NCBI GenBank assembly: GCA_040512755.1
Contig: JBEVEP010000301.1
Location: forward strand, 1-9,034
Length of the DNA stretch: 9,034 bases
Reading direction: 5' to 3'
From: JBEVEP01 sp040512755
Lineage (GTDB): Bacteria; Pseudomonadota; Alphaproteobacteria; Rhizobiales; Rhizobiaceae
Part shown: positions 1-5,082 of the stretch, in pieces
Layout: each line of letters starts with the position of its first letter
How positions within the stretch are numbered: position 1 is the stretch's first letter
The notes under the pieces: model-generated
Seen by the model: only the letters and a program-made list of their open reading frames with translations
What the model was told of the DNA's origin: nothing
Databases searched by the model: none
Translations under genes and position numbers: made by a program

Positions 1-23
1 GCGGGCTGGCGCTTTGGCGACGA

Positions 24-419
24 TCAGACGATTGTGGTCTGGACGTCGATAGTGCCGTGCGTCAACTTGGAATACGGGCAGATGCCGTGGGCCGCATCAG
101 CCAGCTCGCGTGCGAGCTCACGGTCCACGCCCGGCAGGCTGACATTGAGGCGCGCCCGCAGAAAGTAGGAGCCGTTGTCGACGTTCAGATCGATTTCGGC
201 ATCGACCTCAGCTTCGGCCGGAAGCTTGATCTGTCTTTGGGCGGCGGCGACCTGGACTGCACCGATGTAGCAAGCCGACCATGCGGCGCCGAAGAGCTGC
301 TCCGCGGCCGGATGCGGCTGCGGCAGCTTCAGGTCCAGCGCGCCATCGCTGCTGCGCGTGCCGCCGTTGCGGCCGCCGGTGTTGTGAGTCTTGCCAGTGA
401 AGAGAACCTTCTCAGTCAT
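24..419 (-). CDS. ohr: Ohr, organic hydroperoxide resistance thiol peroxidase (OsmC/Ohr family)
   Basis: This 131-residue cytoplasmic protein reduces organic and fatty-acid hydroperoxides to alcohols, in known members using lipoylated proteins as reductant. The two catalytic cysteines of the Ohr subfamily are visible: Cys50 in SACYIGA and Cys114 in CPYSK. Arg17 in the early GGRNG stretch and Glu40 in PAAEQLFG match the Arg and Glu that orient the peroxidatic Cys in characterised Ohr proteins. Length is a little short of the usual ~140 residues but no core motif is lost. The ATG is preceded by a purine-rich AGGAAGGA at about 8 bases (plus positions 428-436). The divergent neighbour is a MarR-family OhrR, the classic partner, which separates Ohr from generic OsmC. 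Family assignment is near certain; substrate range is inferred from the family. Confidence 0.95.
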   Translation of the reverse strand: MTEKVLFTGKTHNTGGRNGGTRSSDGALDLKLPQPHPAAEQLFGAAWSACYIGAVQVAAAQRQIKLPAEAEVDAEIDLNVDNGSYFLRARLNVSLPGVDRELARELADAAHGICPYSKLTHGTIDVQTTIV

Positions 420-457
420 GTCCTAATTCCTTCCTGCTCGAGTTAGATCGTGTCCGC

Positions 458-477
458 TTAAATCGGATGCGAGATAT
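458..477. promoter_or_regulatory. Putative OhrR operator, ohr-proximal site
   Basis: TTAAATCGGATGCGA here repeats, in the same orientation, most of the sequence found at 515-528. The left half AATCG is intact, while the right half reads CGAGA instead of CGATT, so this copy is an imperfect palindrome around a GATG centre. It lies at the -10 and expected start point of the ohr promoter, where an OhrR repressor site is expected. Assignment rests on repetition and position only. Confidence 0.55.
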
Positions 478-503
478 CTAATCTACATAAATTCGCTTGT
501 CAA
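475..503 (-). promoter_or_regulatory. Predicted sigma-70 promoter of ohr
   Basis: Read on the minus strand, a perfect TTGACA -35 box (498-503) is followed after exactly 17 bases by TAGATA (475-480) as -10 box. The upstream operator-like repeat at 458-477 abuts and overlaps the -10 region, so bound OhrR would block transcription initiation. The box sequences and spacing are seen directly; promoter activity is inferred. Confidence 0.6.
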
Positions 504-507
504 GCCC

Positions 508-536
508 TTCCGATTTAATCGGATGCGATTTATATG
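508..536 (+). promoter_or_regulatory. Weak candidate promoter of ohrR
   Basis: TTCCGA (508-513) and TATATG (531-536) are separated by 17 bases and flank the double palindrome at 510-530. The -35 match to consensus is poor (3 of 6) and the -10 match moderate (4 of 6). Transcription would start near 543, leaving a leader of about 30 bases with TAGGA before the ATG. Offered only as the best candidate. Confidence 0.3.
510..530. promoter_or_regulatory. Putative OhrR operator, ohrR-proximal site with three half-sites
   Basis: Two palindromes overlap. CCGATT-T-AATCGG (510-522) is perfect around a single T. AATCG-GATG-CGATT (517-530) is perfect around 4 bases. They share the central AATCG, so three alternating half-sites CGATT, AATCG and CGATT occur in 20 bases. 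The element lies between the candidate -35 and -10 of ohrR, consistent with autoregulation. The palindromes are seen directly; OhrR binding is inferred from family and context. Confidence 0.6.
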
Positions 537-572
537 AAGGCCAACAACTGAAACTCCGGATAGGACAGACCC

Positions 573-1073
573 ATGCCTACTGCCCAAACAGAGAACAGCC
601 CGGACAAGACCATGCCGGCTTCATTCCATTCCAACGGCGACGACCGGAAGCTCTCGAACTTCCTGTGCTTTGCGATCTATTCGGCGAACCTGGCGTTTGG
701 CCGCGCCTACAAGCCGATCCTTGACCAGCTTGGCCTGACCTACACCCAATACATCGCAATGGTGGCGCTCTCTGAGCAGAACGACCAAACTGTCGGGGCG
801 CTTGGCGAAAAACTCTTCCTGGAATCCAACACCCTGACGCCCATCCTCAAGAAGCTCGAGTCAACCGGCAACATTGTACGTCGGCGCGATCCCGCCGATG
901 AACGGCAGGTGCGCGTGAGCCTGACGCCCGCCGGGCGCAGCCTCCTCGGAAGGATTTCCACTGCGCCGCTGCTAGAAGCGATTGGTCTCGGGGAGGATTT
1001 TCCCGTGGTGCAGAAGACCGTCTCCAGATTGCGCGACAACCTTTTGCGCGCCACGCAGGGCGAGCCGAGGTAA
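573..1073 (+). CDS. ohrR: OhrR, MarR-family organic hydroperoxide sensor-repressor
   Basis: A 166-residue winged-helix repressor of ohr. The sensing region is clear: Cys32 in NFLCFAIYS, with Tyr36, Tyr46 and Tyr57 at +4, +14 and +25, the same spacing as Cys15/Tyr19/Tyr29/Tyr40 of Bacillus subtilis OhrR. The DNA-binding part spans about residues 73-115, with a recognition helix near SNTLTPILKKLE (85-96) and the wing motif DERQV (109-113). Cys32 is the only cysteine, so this is a one-Cys regulator that should be inactivated through a mixed disulfide or overoxidation rather than an internal disulfide. The ATG at 573 has AGGA (562-565) at 7 bases; an internal Met14 is a possible alternative start, and the first ~25 residues are poorly conserved-looking. 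It is divergent from ohr across a 153-base control region. Confidence 0.94.
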   Translation: MPTAQTENSPDKTMPASFHSNGDDRKLSNFLCFAIYSANLAFGRAYKPILDQLGLTYTQYIAMVALSEQNDQTVGALGEKLFLESNTLTPILKKLESTGNIVRRRDPADERQVRVSLTPAGRSLLGRISTAPLLEAIGLGEDFPVVQKTVSRLRDNLLRATQGEPR

Positions 1074-1130
1074 CCATGCGCGGCGGACTGCCGGCCAGCG
1101 CCGCCCAGAAAAATGCTGTAGCGGTGCTTG

Positions 1131-1164
1131 AGCAAAGGTGCGATTCTACGGTCGCACCCTTGCT
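1131..1164. repeat. Long inverted repeat (hairpin) between ohrR and the GNAT-TPR gene
   Basis: Two 13-base arms, 1131-1143 and 1152-1164, are reverse complements with a single A-C mismatch, around an 8-base loop (TTCTACGG). It lies 57 bases after the ohrR stop. No T-run follows on either strand, so it is not a standard intrinsic terminator. It may still end ohrR transcription, stabilise its mRNA 3' end, or bind a regulator of the downstream gene. The rest of 1074-1261 shows no convincing gene. Confidence 0.6.
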
Positions 1165-1261
1165 GCACTCTGACAGCCCACAGCCTGGCCCTGGCGTTCA
1201 CGAAATTTTGATGGGTCTCGACTAGGTTGGAGCGCGCGGCGGGCGCCTAGGCGGATGGCAG

Positions 1262-2851
1262 ATGAAAGTCGACCTCATTTGGCGGTCGAAAGACTTGGCC
1301 GATCTGAAAGAAAACTGGGACGCTCTCTACGAAAGAGATCCGGAAGCGCATTACTTCCTGTCCTGGCCGTTCCTCTCGTCATTTCTGCGCAGGTTTGACG
1401 GATCGTGGTTCGTGCTGGCGGCGCGCCAGGATCCGGAGGCCTCTGCCTATGCGGCTCTGCTGCCCCTGAGGTTCAAGGCCAAAATGAACCTGAAGACCGG
1501 CCAGCTCTCCAACGAGATTCATATGGGCGGGAGTTATGCATCCGACTATACGGGCTTCCTCGCTGCCCCTGAATTTGCGGATCGCGCTTCTGTTGCCTTT
1601 GCAAGGCACCTGAAGACGATGCATTGGGCCAAGCTCCATCTCGAAAATCTTCGGATGTCAGAGGAGAGGCGGGGGTCTTTCCTTGCAGAACTTCAGGACG
1701 AGAAACTGAACCTCCGGAAACTGAGGCGCGTCAACGCCGCCGACAAAGTCGACAACTGCGTTTGCCTTTCCGCCGAGCTTGCCGAGTCCTGGGAGCTCTT
1801 TCTCGAGCGGAATCTCAGTTCCAACACGCGTCAAAAGATGCGGAGGTTCCTGCGAAAGGTGGAGACTTCCGACGATTTCCGCATTACCCATGCCGACGCA
1901 TCCACAATCGAGCGCGATGTGGAAACCCTGCTACGCTTCTGGAGCGTCAAATGGAGTGCCCGGAAGGAGAACCCAACTGCCATATTGAAGAGTTCGAGGG
2001 CGTTCTTCAAGGAAACCTGGAATGGCGGCTCTCTGTTCTTGCCAGTCCTTTGGCACCTGGACAAGCCGATCTGCGCACTGGCGTTGCTCGCCGATCCGGT
2101 CAAGAAGACGATGCTCTTCTATATGGCGGGACGTGACGAAACGGATAGCGCCGTTCCTTCGGGCCTGGTTCTCCACGGTTACTGTATTCGCCGCGCGATC
2201 GAACAGGGTTACCGGACCTACGATTTCTTGCGCGGCAACGAACCCTACAAATATTCCTTCGGCACCAGGGAAAGCGCCATCCATTGCTTCCTGATGCAAA
2301 CGAAGTCGGGCCGGAATCTCGGTGATCGGCTGGAAAAGGGATCGCTTGCCGGCGCATGTCAGCAAGCGCAGAAACTTCATAAGGATCGAAAGCTGGCGCA
2401 GGCCGAATATGCTTACCGTCAGGTCCTGGAAACAGATCCGCACTATCCAGACGCCCTCTACGGACTGGGCCAGCTCCTGACTCTGAAGGGCGATCATCAC
2501 GAAGCGGCGGAACGATTCCAGACACTGTCCACTATTGCACCGGAAACAGCCAAGGTCTGGCATCGCTTGGGCGCTGCCCTGCAGGCTCTCGAGGACCACG
2601 CCGGCGCGGTCGAAGCGCTGCGCAAGGCGACCGAACTGAAGCCTGAATTTGCCGCCGCCCAATACTGTCTCGGTGTGTCACTGCTCAAGCTGGGACAGCG
2701 CACGGAAGCTGCAGACATTTTGGCGGCTACTATAGGGCAACCGGTTCAAAGCCAGTCCGACAACGTCTGGCGCACCAAGGCGCAGGCCCTGCTTGATCAC
2801 GTGAAGCGCGATGAGGAGCAGCAGTCCGGTAGAGGTGTCCCTGCCGGTTAG
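1262..2851 (+). CDS. GNAT acyltransferase (CelD/BcsL-like, PF13480 type) fused to TPR repeats
   Basis: A 529-residue, probably cytoplasmic protein. Residues about 1-350 resemble the CelD/BcsL-like GNAT group (two tandem FemAB-like folds). The hallmark is YDFLRGNEPYKYSFG at 320-334, preceded by the hydrophobic strand KTMLFYMAG and the helix GYCIRRAIEQGY. The FLSWPFL segment near the N-terminus also fits. Residues 363-490 hold three full tetratricopeptide repeats and a partial fourth, with the characteristic G/A, Y and P spacing (YPDALYGLGQLL, AKVWHRLGAAL, FAAAQYCLGVSLL). The acyl donor and acceptor cannot be read from sequence; relatives are tied to exopolysaccharide or cellulose production, but no such genes are nearby. 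The start ATG has only a weak GGCGGA-like ribosome site. The first 60 bases are 48% GC against about 68% in a 60-base sample at 5161, which could mean acquisition. Its stop overlaps the stop of the convergent transporter gene. Confidence 0.85.
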   Translation: MKVDLIWRSKDLADLKENWDALYERDPEAHYFLSWPFLSSFLRRFDGSWFVLAARQDPEASAYAALLPLRFKAKMNLKTGQLSNEIHMGGSYASDYTGFLAAPEFADRASVAFARHLKTMHWAKLHLENLRMSEERRGSFLAELQDEKLNLRKLRRVNAADKVDNCVCLSAELAESWELFLERNLSSNTRQKMRRFLRKVETSDDFRITHADASTIERDVETLLRFWSVKWSARKENPTAILKSSRAFFKETWNGGSLFLPVLWHLDKPICALALLADPVKKTMLFYMAGRDETDSAVPSGLVLHGYCIRRAIEQGYRTYDFLRGNEPYKYSFGTRESAIHCFLMQTKSGRNLGDRLEKGSLAGACQQAQKLHKDRKLAQAEYAYRQVLETDPHYPDALYGLGQLLTLKGDHHEAAERFQTLSTIAPETAKVWHRLGAALQALEDHAGAVEALRKATELKPEFAAAQYCLGVSLLKLGQRTEAADILAATIGQPVQSQSDNVWRTKAQALLDHVKRDEEQQSGRGVPAG

Positions 2852-3531
2852 GCGCCCACGATGGCTGGCTGACTCCAGCGCGCTGCGATCAGCCGGTAGG
2901 GAATCAGCGCGAAGACAGCAATCGCGAGTTTCACCGTCAAATCGCCGATCGCCCAGGAAATCCAACGCGGGGCGTTTTGGCCGAGAGCGCCCATCAAGGG
3001 TGCTGCTTCCAGCGCGAAAGCATCTTCCGGTCCCACGAAGGCGAAGCCGGCGGAAAAGGCGATCGTGAAGAAGATCGCGGTATCGAAGACCGAACCCGCC
3101 AAAGATCCGAAGACCGGCGCGCGCCACCATGACTGCCGGCGCAGCCAATTGAAGACAGTCACGTCAAGCAACTGGGCAACGAGAAAGGCGCTTCCCGAAG
3201 CAATAGCGATCCGCACAAGCCTGCCGGCGGCGGTCTCGTAAGGAATGTAGCCATATTTGAACAGCAGCGGCGGGATAACGATCGAGCAGATGACGGCGAT
3301 CATGAAACCGACGAACACGATCCGGCGCGCCACGAACGGGCCATAGCGCCGATTGGCGAGATCGGTGACGAGGAAGGAGAACGGATAGGTGAATGCGCCC
3401 CAGGTGAGGATGTCGGCGAGCGCGAGCTGGCCGACCTGTCCCTGCAGGGGAAACTGCACGAGGATGTTCGACGCGACCACGACAAGCGCCATGGCGACGA
3501 CAAACGGAATATAGGCGGAGGAGCGTATCAT
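2848..3531 (-). CDS. yhhQ: Queuosine precursor transporter (VUT family, COG1738/YhhQ-like)
   Basis: A 227-residue inner-membrane protein. E. coli YhhQ imports preQ0/preQ1-type 7-deazaguanines used to make queuosine in tRNA. Six hydrophobic segments are visible at about 7-29, 38-56, 69-92, 106-129, 139-162 and 190-214. The family signature TYPFSFLVTDLANRRYG sits at 48-64, and membrane-embedded charged residues include Asp123, Asp150, Asp197 and Lys201. The start at 3531 is chosen because AGGA precedes it by 7 bases and hydrophobic homology begins there; the open frame extends to 3648, but that part is Pro/Arg/Ser-rich, overlaps rpmB and crosses its terminator. Its stop TAA shares bases with the stop of the convergent GNAT-TPR gene. 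It follows rpmB on the same strand. The leader resembles a preQ1 riboswitch, which independently supports the substrate. Confidence 0.92.
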   Translation of the reverse strand: MIRSSAYIPFVVAMALVVVASNILVQFPLQGQVGQLALADILTWGAFTYPFSFLVTDLANRRYGPFVARRIVFVGFMIAVICSIVIPPLLFKYGYIPYETAAGRLVRIAIASGSAFLVAQLLDVTVFNWLRRQSWWRAPVFGSLAGSVFDTAIFFTIAFSAGFAFVGPEDAFALEAAPLMGALGQNAPRWISWAIGDLTVKLAIAVFALIPYRLIAARWSQPAIVGA

Positions 3532-3557
3532 TTTTTTATCCTGGGTAATGGAACCAG
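3529..3557 (-). promoter_or_regulatory. Putative class I preQ1 riboswitch overlapping the transporter start codon
   Basis: On the minus strand the leader reads CTGG-TTC-CAT-TA-C-CCAG followed by GATAAAAAAATG. CTGG (3554-3557) pairs with CCAG (3541-3544) as P1. TTC (3551-3553) is loop 1. CAT (3548-3550) is complementary to the ATG start codon (3529-3531) as pseudoknot P2. C3545, just before the 3' strand of P1, is where class I aptamers recognise preQ1. The A-rich linker matches the A-rich tail that docks on P1. The B. subtilis class I aptamer has the same order (GGUUC, UAG, ACCC, A-run, CUA), with UAG/CUA replaced here by CAU/AUG. The SD (AGGA) and the AUG would both be masked on ligand binding, giving translational repression. 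P1 is only 4 bp and loop 2 only 2 bases, shorter than known examples. The match was made by eye, not by covariance model. Confidence 0.6.
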
Positions 3558-3587
3558 CGGGCGAGCGGTCTGGATTGGACCAGCCCG
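3558..3587 (-). other. Leader hairpin upstream of the riboswitch-like element
   Basis: CGGGC (minus strand, 3583-3587) can pair with GCCCG (3558-3562), enclosing a shorter GGTC/GACC stem (3578-3581 with 3567-3570). It fills the interval between the rpmB terminator and the P1 strand of the aptamer. It contains extra copies of CTGG and CCAG that could compete with P1 pairing. No recognisable -10 box was seen here, so the promoter of the transporter is unresolved. Confidence 0.35.
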
Positions 3588-3612
3588 AAAAAAGGCGGGC
3601 AGGGCGCCCGCC
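3588..3612 (-). terminator. Intrinsic terminator of rpmB
   Basis: On the minus strand a perfect 7-bp GC stem, GGCGGGC (3606-3612) with GCCCGCC (3594-3600), encloses a 5-base loop and is followed directly by six T (3588-3593). It begins 13 bases after the rpmB stop codon. This is a textbook Rho-independent terminator and separates rpmB transcription from the transporter downstream, unless read-through is regulated. Confidence 0.9.
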
Positions 3613-3625
3613 GGATATTGGGAGA

Positions 3626-3922
3626 TCAGGCCGCCGGCTGTTCGGCAAGCTTCTTGGCGATCTGCTTCTTCAGCAGGCGCGCGCGCTGCGAAAGCTCAGC
3701 CTCGTCGGCCTTGACGAGAAAAGCATCGAGGCCGCCGCGATGCTCGACCGAGCGGAGCGCGTTTGCCGAAATGCGCAGGCGAACGTTCTGGCCGAGCGCC
3801 TCCGAGATCAGCGTCACATTGACGAGGTTCGGCAGGAAGCGGCGCTTCGTCTTGTTGTTGGCGTGGCTCACATTGTTGCCGGTCAACACAGCCTTGCCGG
3901 TCAGTTCACAAGCACGGGACAT
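3626..3922 (-). CDS. rpmB: 50S ribosomal protein bL28
   Basis: A 98-residue large-subunit ribosomal protein, needed for 70S assembly in bacteria. The N-terminus MSRACELTGKAVLTGNNVSHA and the basic KTKRRFLPNL at 24-33 are the bL28 signature. Residues about 33-65 give the conserved RLRISANALRSVEHRGGLDAF-type core, and the charged helical C-terminus is of the longer form seen in alphaproteobacteria. There is a single Cys5 and no CxxC pairs, so it is the zinc-free version. AAGG lies 8 bases before the ATG. It is the first gene of its strand here, with a promoter candidate at 4025-4053, and ends at an intrinsic terminator. Confidence 0.98.
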   Translation of the reverse strand: MSRACELTGKAVLTGNNVSHANNKTKRRFLPNLVNVTLISEALGQNVRLRISANALRSVEHRGGLDAFLVKADEAELSQRARLLKKQIAKKLAEQPAA

Positions 3923-4220
3923 CTTAGTTACCTTCAGTTCTGTACCGGGCCAAAAGACAATGTCGCACCAGAATAGGTCGGCGCGCGGTTCAGGTCAGGC
4001 GGCCACAAGGGAAAAGTTGGCGTTCCCATAGTGGCATTTGGTGCACGCGTCAAGCCAGACCCTGCCATTCGCCTGCGCTGCTCGTGCAAGAACGCTTCGG
4101 CGCGCTTTGCGACGCCTGCTCGATCGCTCGATCATGCCCGATCCACATATTTGCCGGATTCCGCCGGTTGAAAAAAGAGAGGCCGAGCATTCCGTTCGCG
4201 TTCGATAGTGGAAGTCCGTC
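3923..4220. other. Intergenic region between divergent rpmB and DUF3108 genes
   Basis: This 298-base gap holds the rpmB promoter candidate and leader. The half nearer 4221 contains a GC-rich stretch with a short tandem CTCGATCG/CTCGATCA (about 4117-4135) and TTGAAAAAAG (4168-4177) with no good -10 partner. Overlapping open frames on both strands do not resemble any protein known to me. No RNA gene was recognised. Confidence 0.5.
4025..4053 (-). promoter_or_regulatory. Predicted promoter of rpmB
   Basis: On the minus strand TTGACG (4048-4053) is followed after 17 bases by TATGGG (4025-4030). The -35 is one base off consensus and the -10 keeps the leading TAT, the usual look of strong alphaproteobacterial housekeeping promoters. 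Transcription would start near 4018 and give a leader of roughly 95 bases before the rpmB ATG. Confidence 0.5.
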
Positions 4221-4994
4221 ATGCCGCGTATCGCATCTGTACTGCTTGCAACGCTGGTCGCGGCTTCCCCCGCCGCGGCCGCACAATCCTTCACCGGCGA
4301 ATATGCGGTCTCTTTCCTTGGCTTTACAGTGGCGCGGTCGACCTTCGACAGCACATTCGGGAACGATACGTTCTCCGTCAAAGGGCGCGTCGCCAGCGCC
4401 GGCCTCGCCGAGCTTTTCGACAGCACGCGCGGCACCATCTCCTCGACCGGACGCTTCGACGGCAAGACGACGCAACCGTCGGCCTTCCGCGTCGACTACA
4501 CCGAGGGTGCGAAATCGCAGACCACGGCAATCCGCTTCAGGGGCGGCGCTGTCACCAAGACGGTGAACGTCCCTCCGCTCAAGAAGCGCGGCAACGACTG
4601 GGTTCCCCTTCAGCAATCGCATTTACGGTCCGTGACAGACCCGATTTCTGCCACGCTGGTGCGCGCCGATAGCCTTGGCGAAGTCTGTGGCCGCACGATC
4701 AGGGTCTATGATGGCGAAATGCGCGCGGACCTCAGGCTCGAACCTGAGTCGGAGAACGCGCTGGCCGTTCCGGGCTTCGAAGGAAAGACCGTCACCTGCC
4801 GTGTCCGTTTCGTGCCCGTGGCTGGATACCGGCAGGGCCGCCGGGCGCTGGAATTCCTGAAAAACAGAAGCCAGATCCGGATCGCATTTGCCCAATTGGG
4901 GACAACCGGGGTATACGCGCCCGTCCACGCGAAGGTCGGCACGCAAATCGGTACGCTCACCGTCAGCGCGCGGCGGTTCGAAACGGGCAAGTGA
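4221..4994 (+). CDS. Exported DUF3108 domain protein
   Basis: A 257-residue protein with a clear Sec signal peptide: MPRIASVLLATLVAAS then a cleavage site after about Ala21. The mature part is rich in beta-strand-like alternation and matches the DUF3108 pattern, including an early GEYAVSFLGFTVARS (26-40), a mid-region VDYTEG, and DPISATL (140-146), and ends near TLTVSARRF. Two cysteines (156 and 193) could form a periplasmic disulfide. No enzyme motif is visible and the molecular function of the family is not established to my knowledge. GGAAG lies 6 bases before the ATG. It is divergent from rpmB, a neighbourhood I recall for rhizobial genomes, and is followed by a palindromic repeat. Confidence 0.88.
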   Translation: MPRIASVLLATLVAASPAAAAQSFTGEYAVSFLGFTVARSTFDSTFGNDTFSVKGRVASAGLAELFDSTRGTISSTGRFDGKTTQPSAFRVDYTEGAKSQTTAIRFRGGAVTKTVNVPPLKKRGNDWVPLQQSHLRSVTDPISATLVRADSLGEVCGRTIRVYDGEMRADLRLEPESENALAVPGFEGKTVTCRVRFVPVAGYRQGRRALEFLKNRSQIRIAFAQLGTTGVYAPVHAKVGTQIGTLTVSARRFETGK

Positions 4995-5007
4995 AACTTT
5001 AATCTCT

Positions 5008-5052
5008 CGCATGATGTCTTCCGGAAACCGCTGAGGAGTTTCCCGTCATGCG
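5008..5052. repeat. Rhizobial-type intergenic palindromic element
   Basis: Outer arms CGCATGA (5008-5014) and TCATGCG (5046-5052) and inner arms GGAAAC (5023-5028) and GTTTCC (5038-5043) pair around a 9-base loop, with an asymmetric bulge between them. The GCATGATG...GGAAACCGCT...TCATGC layout resembles the abundant RPE-type palindromes scattered between genes in Hyphomicrobiales genomes. It starts 13 bases after the DUF3108 stop and could act as a 3' mRNA stabiliser or weak terminator before the EamA gene. Confidence 0.65.
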
Positions 5053-5082
5053 CCAGGGCGCGCGGCGCCGGTGGGAACTGGA

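Noticed and set aside
1131..1164. Inverted repeat as an intrinsic terminator of ohrR
   Set aside because: No run of T follows the stem on either strand, so it is listed as an unassigned hairpin instead.
1931..2662. Long minus-strand open frame (243 codons) inside the GNAT-TPR gene
   Set aside because: Antisense shadow in GC-rich DNA: no recognisable domain, and it lies fully opposite a well-supported coding frame.
3532..3648. N-terminal extension of the transporter to a start at 3648
   Set aside because: It would overlap rpmB, cross the rpmB terminator, and encode Pro/Arg/Ser-rich sequence unlike the family. The ATG at 3531 has a proper ribosome site.
4117..4135. CTCGATCG/CTCGATCA tandem as an operator or repeat element
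   Set aside because: Short, GC-rich and not repeated elsewhere in the window; likely chance.
4050..4622. Minus-strand open frame (190 codons) across the intergenic region and the DUF3108 gene
   Set aside because: Low-complexity Arg/Gly/Glu-rich translation, overlaps the signal peptide-bearing DUF3108 frame, no domain seen.
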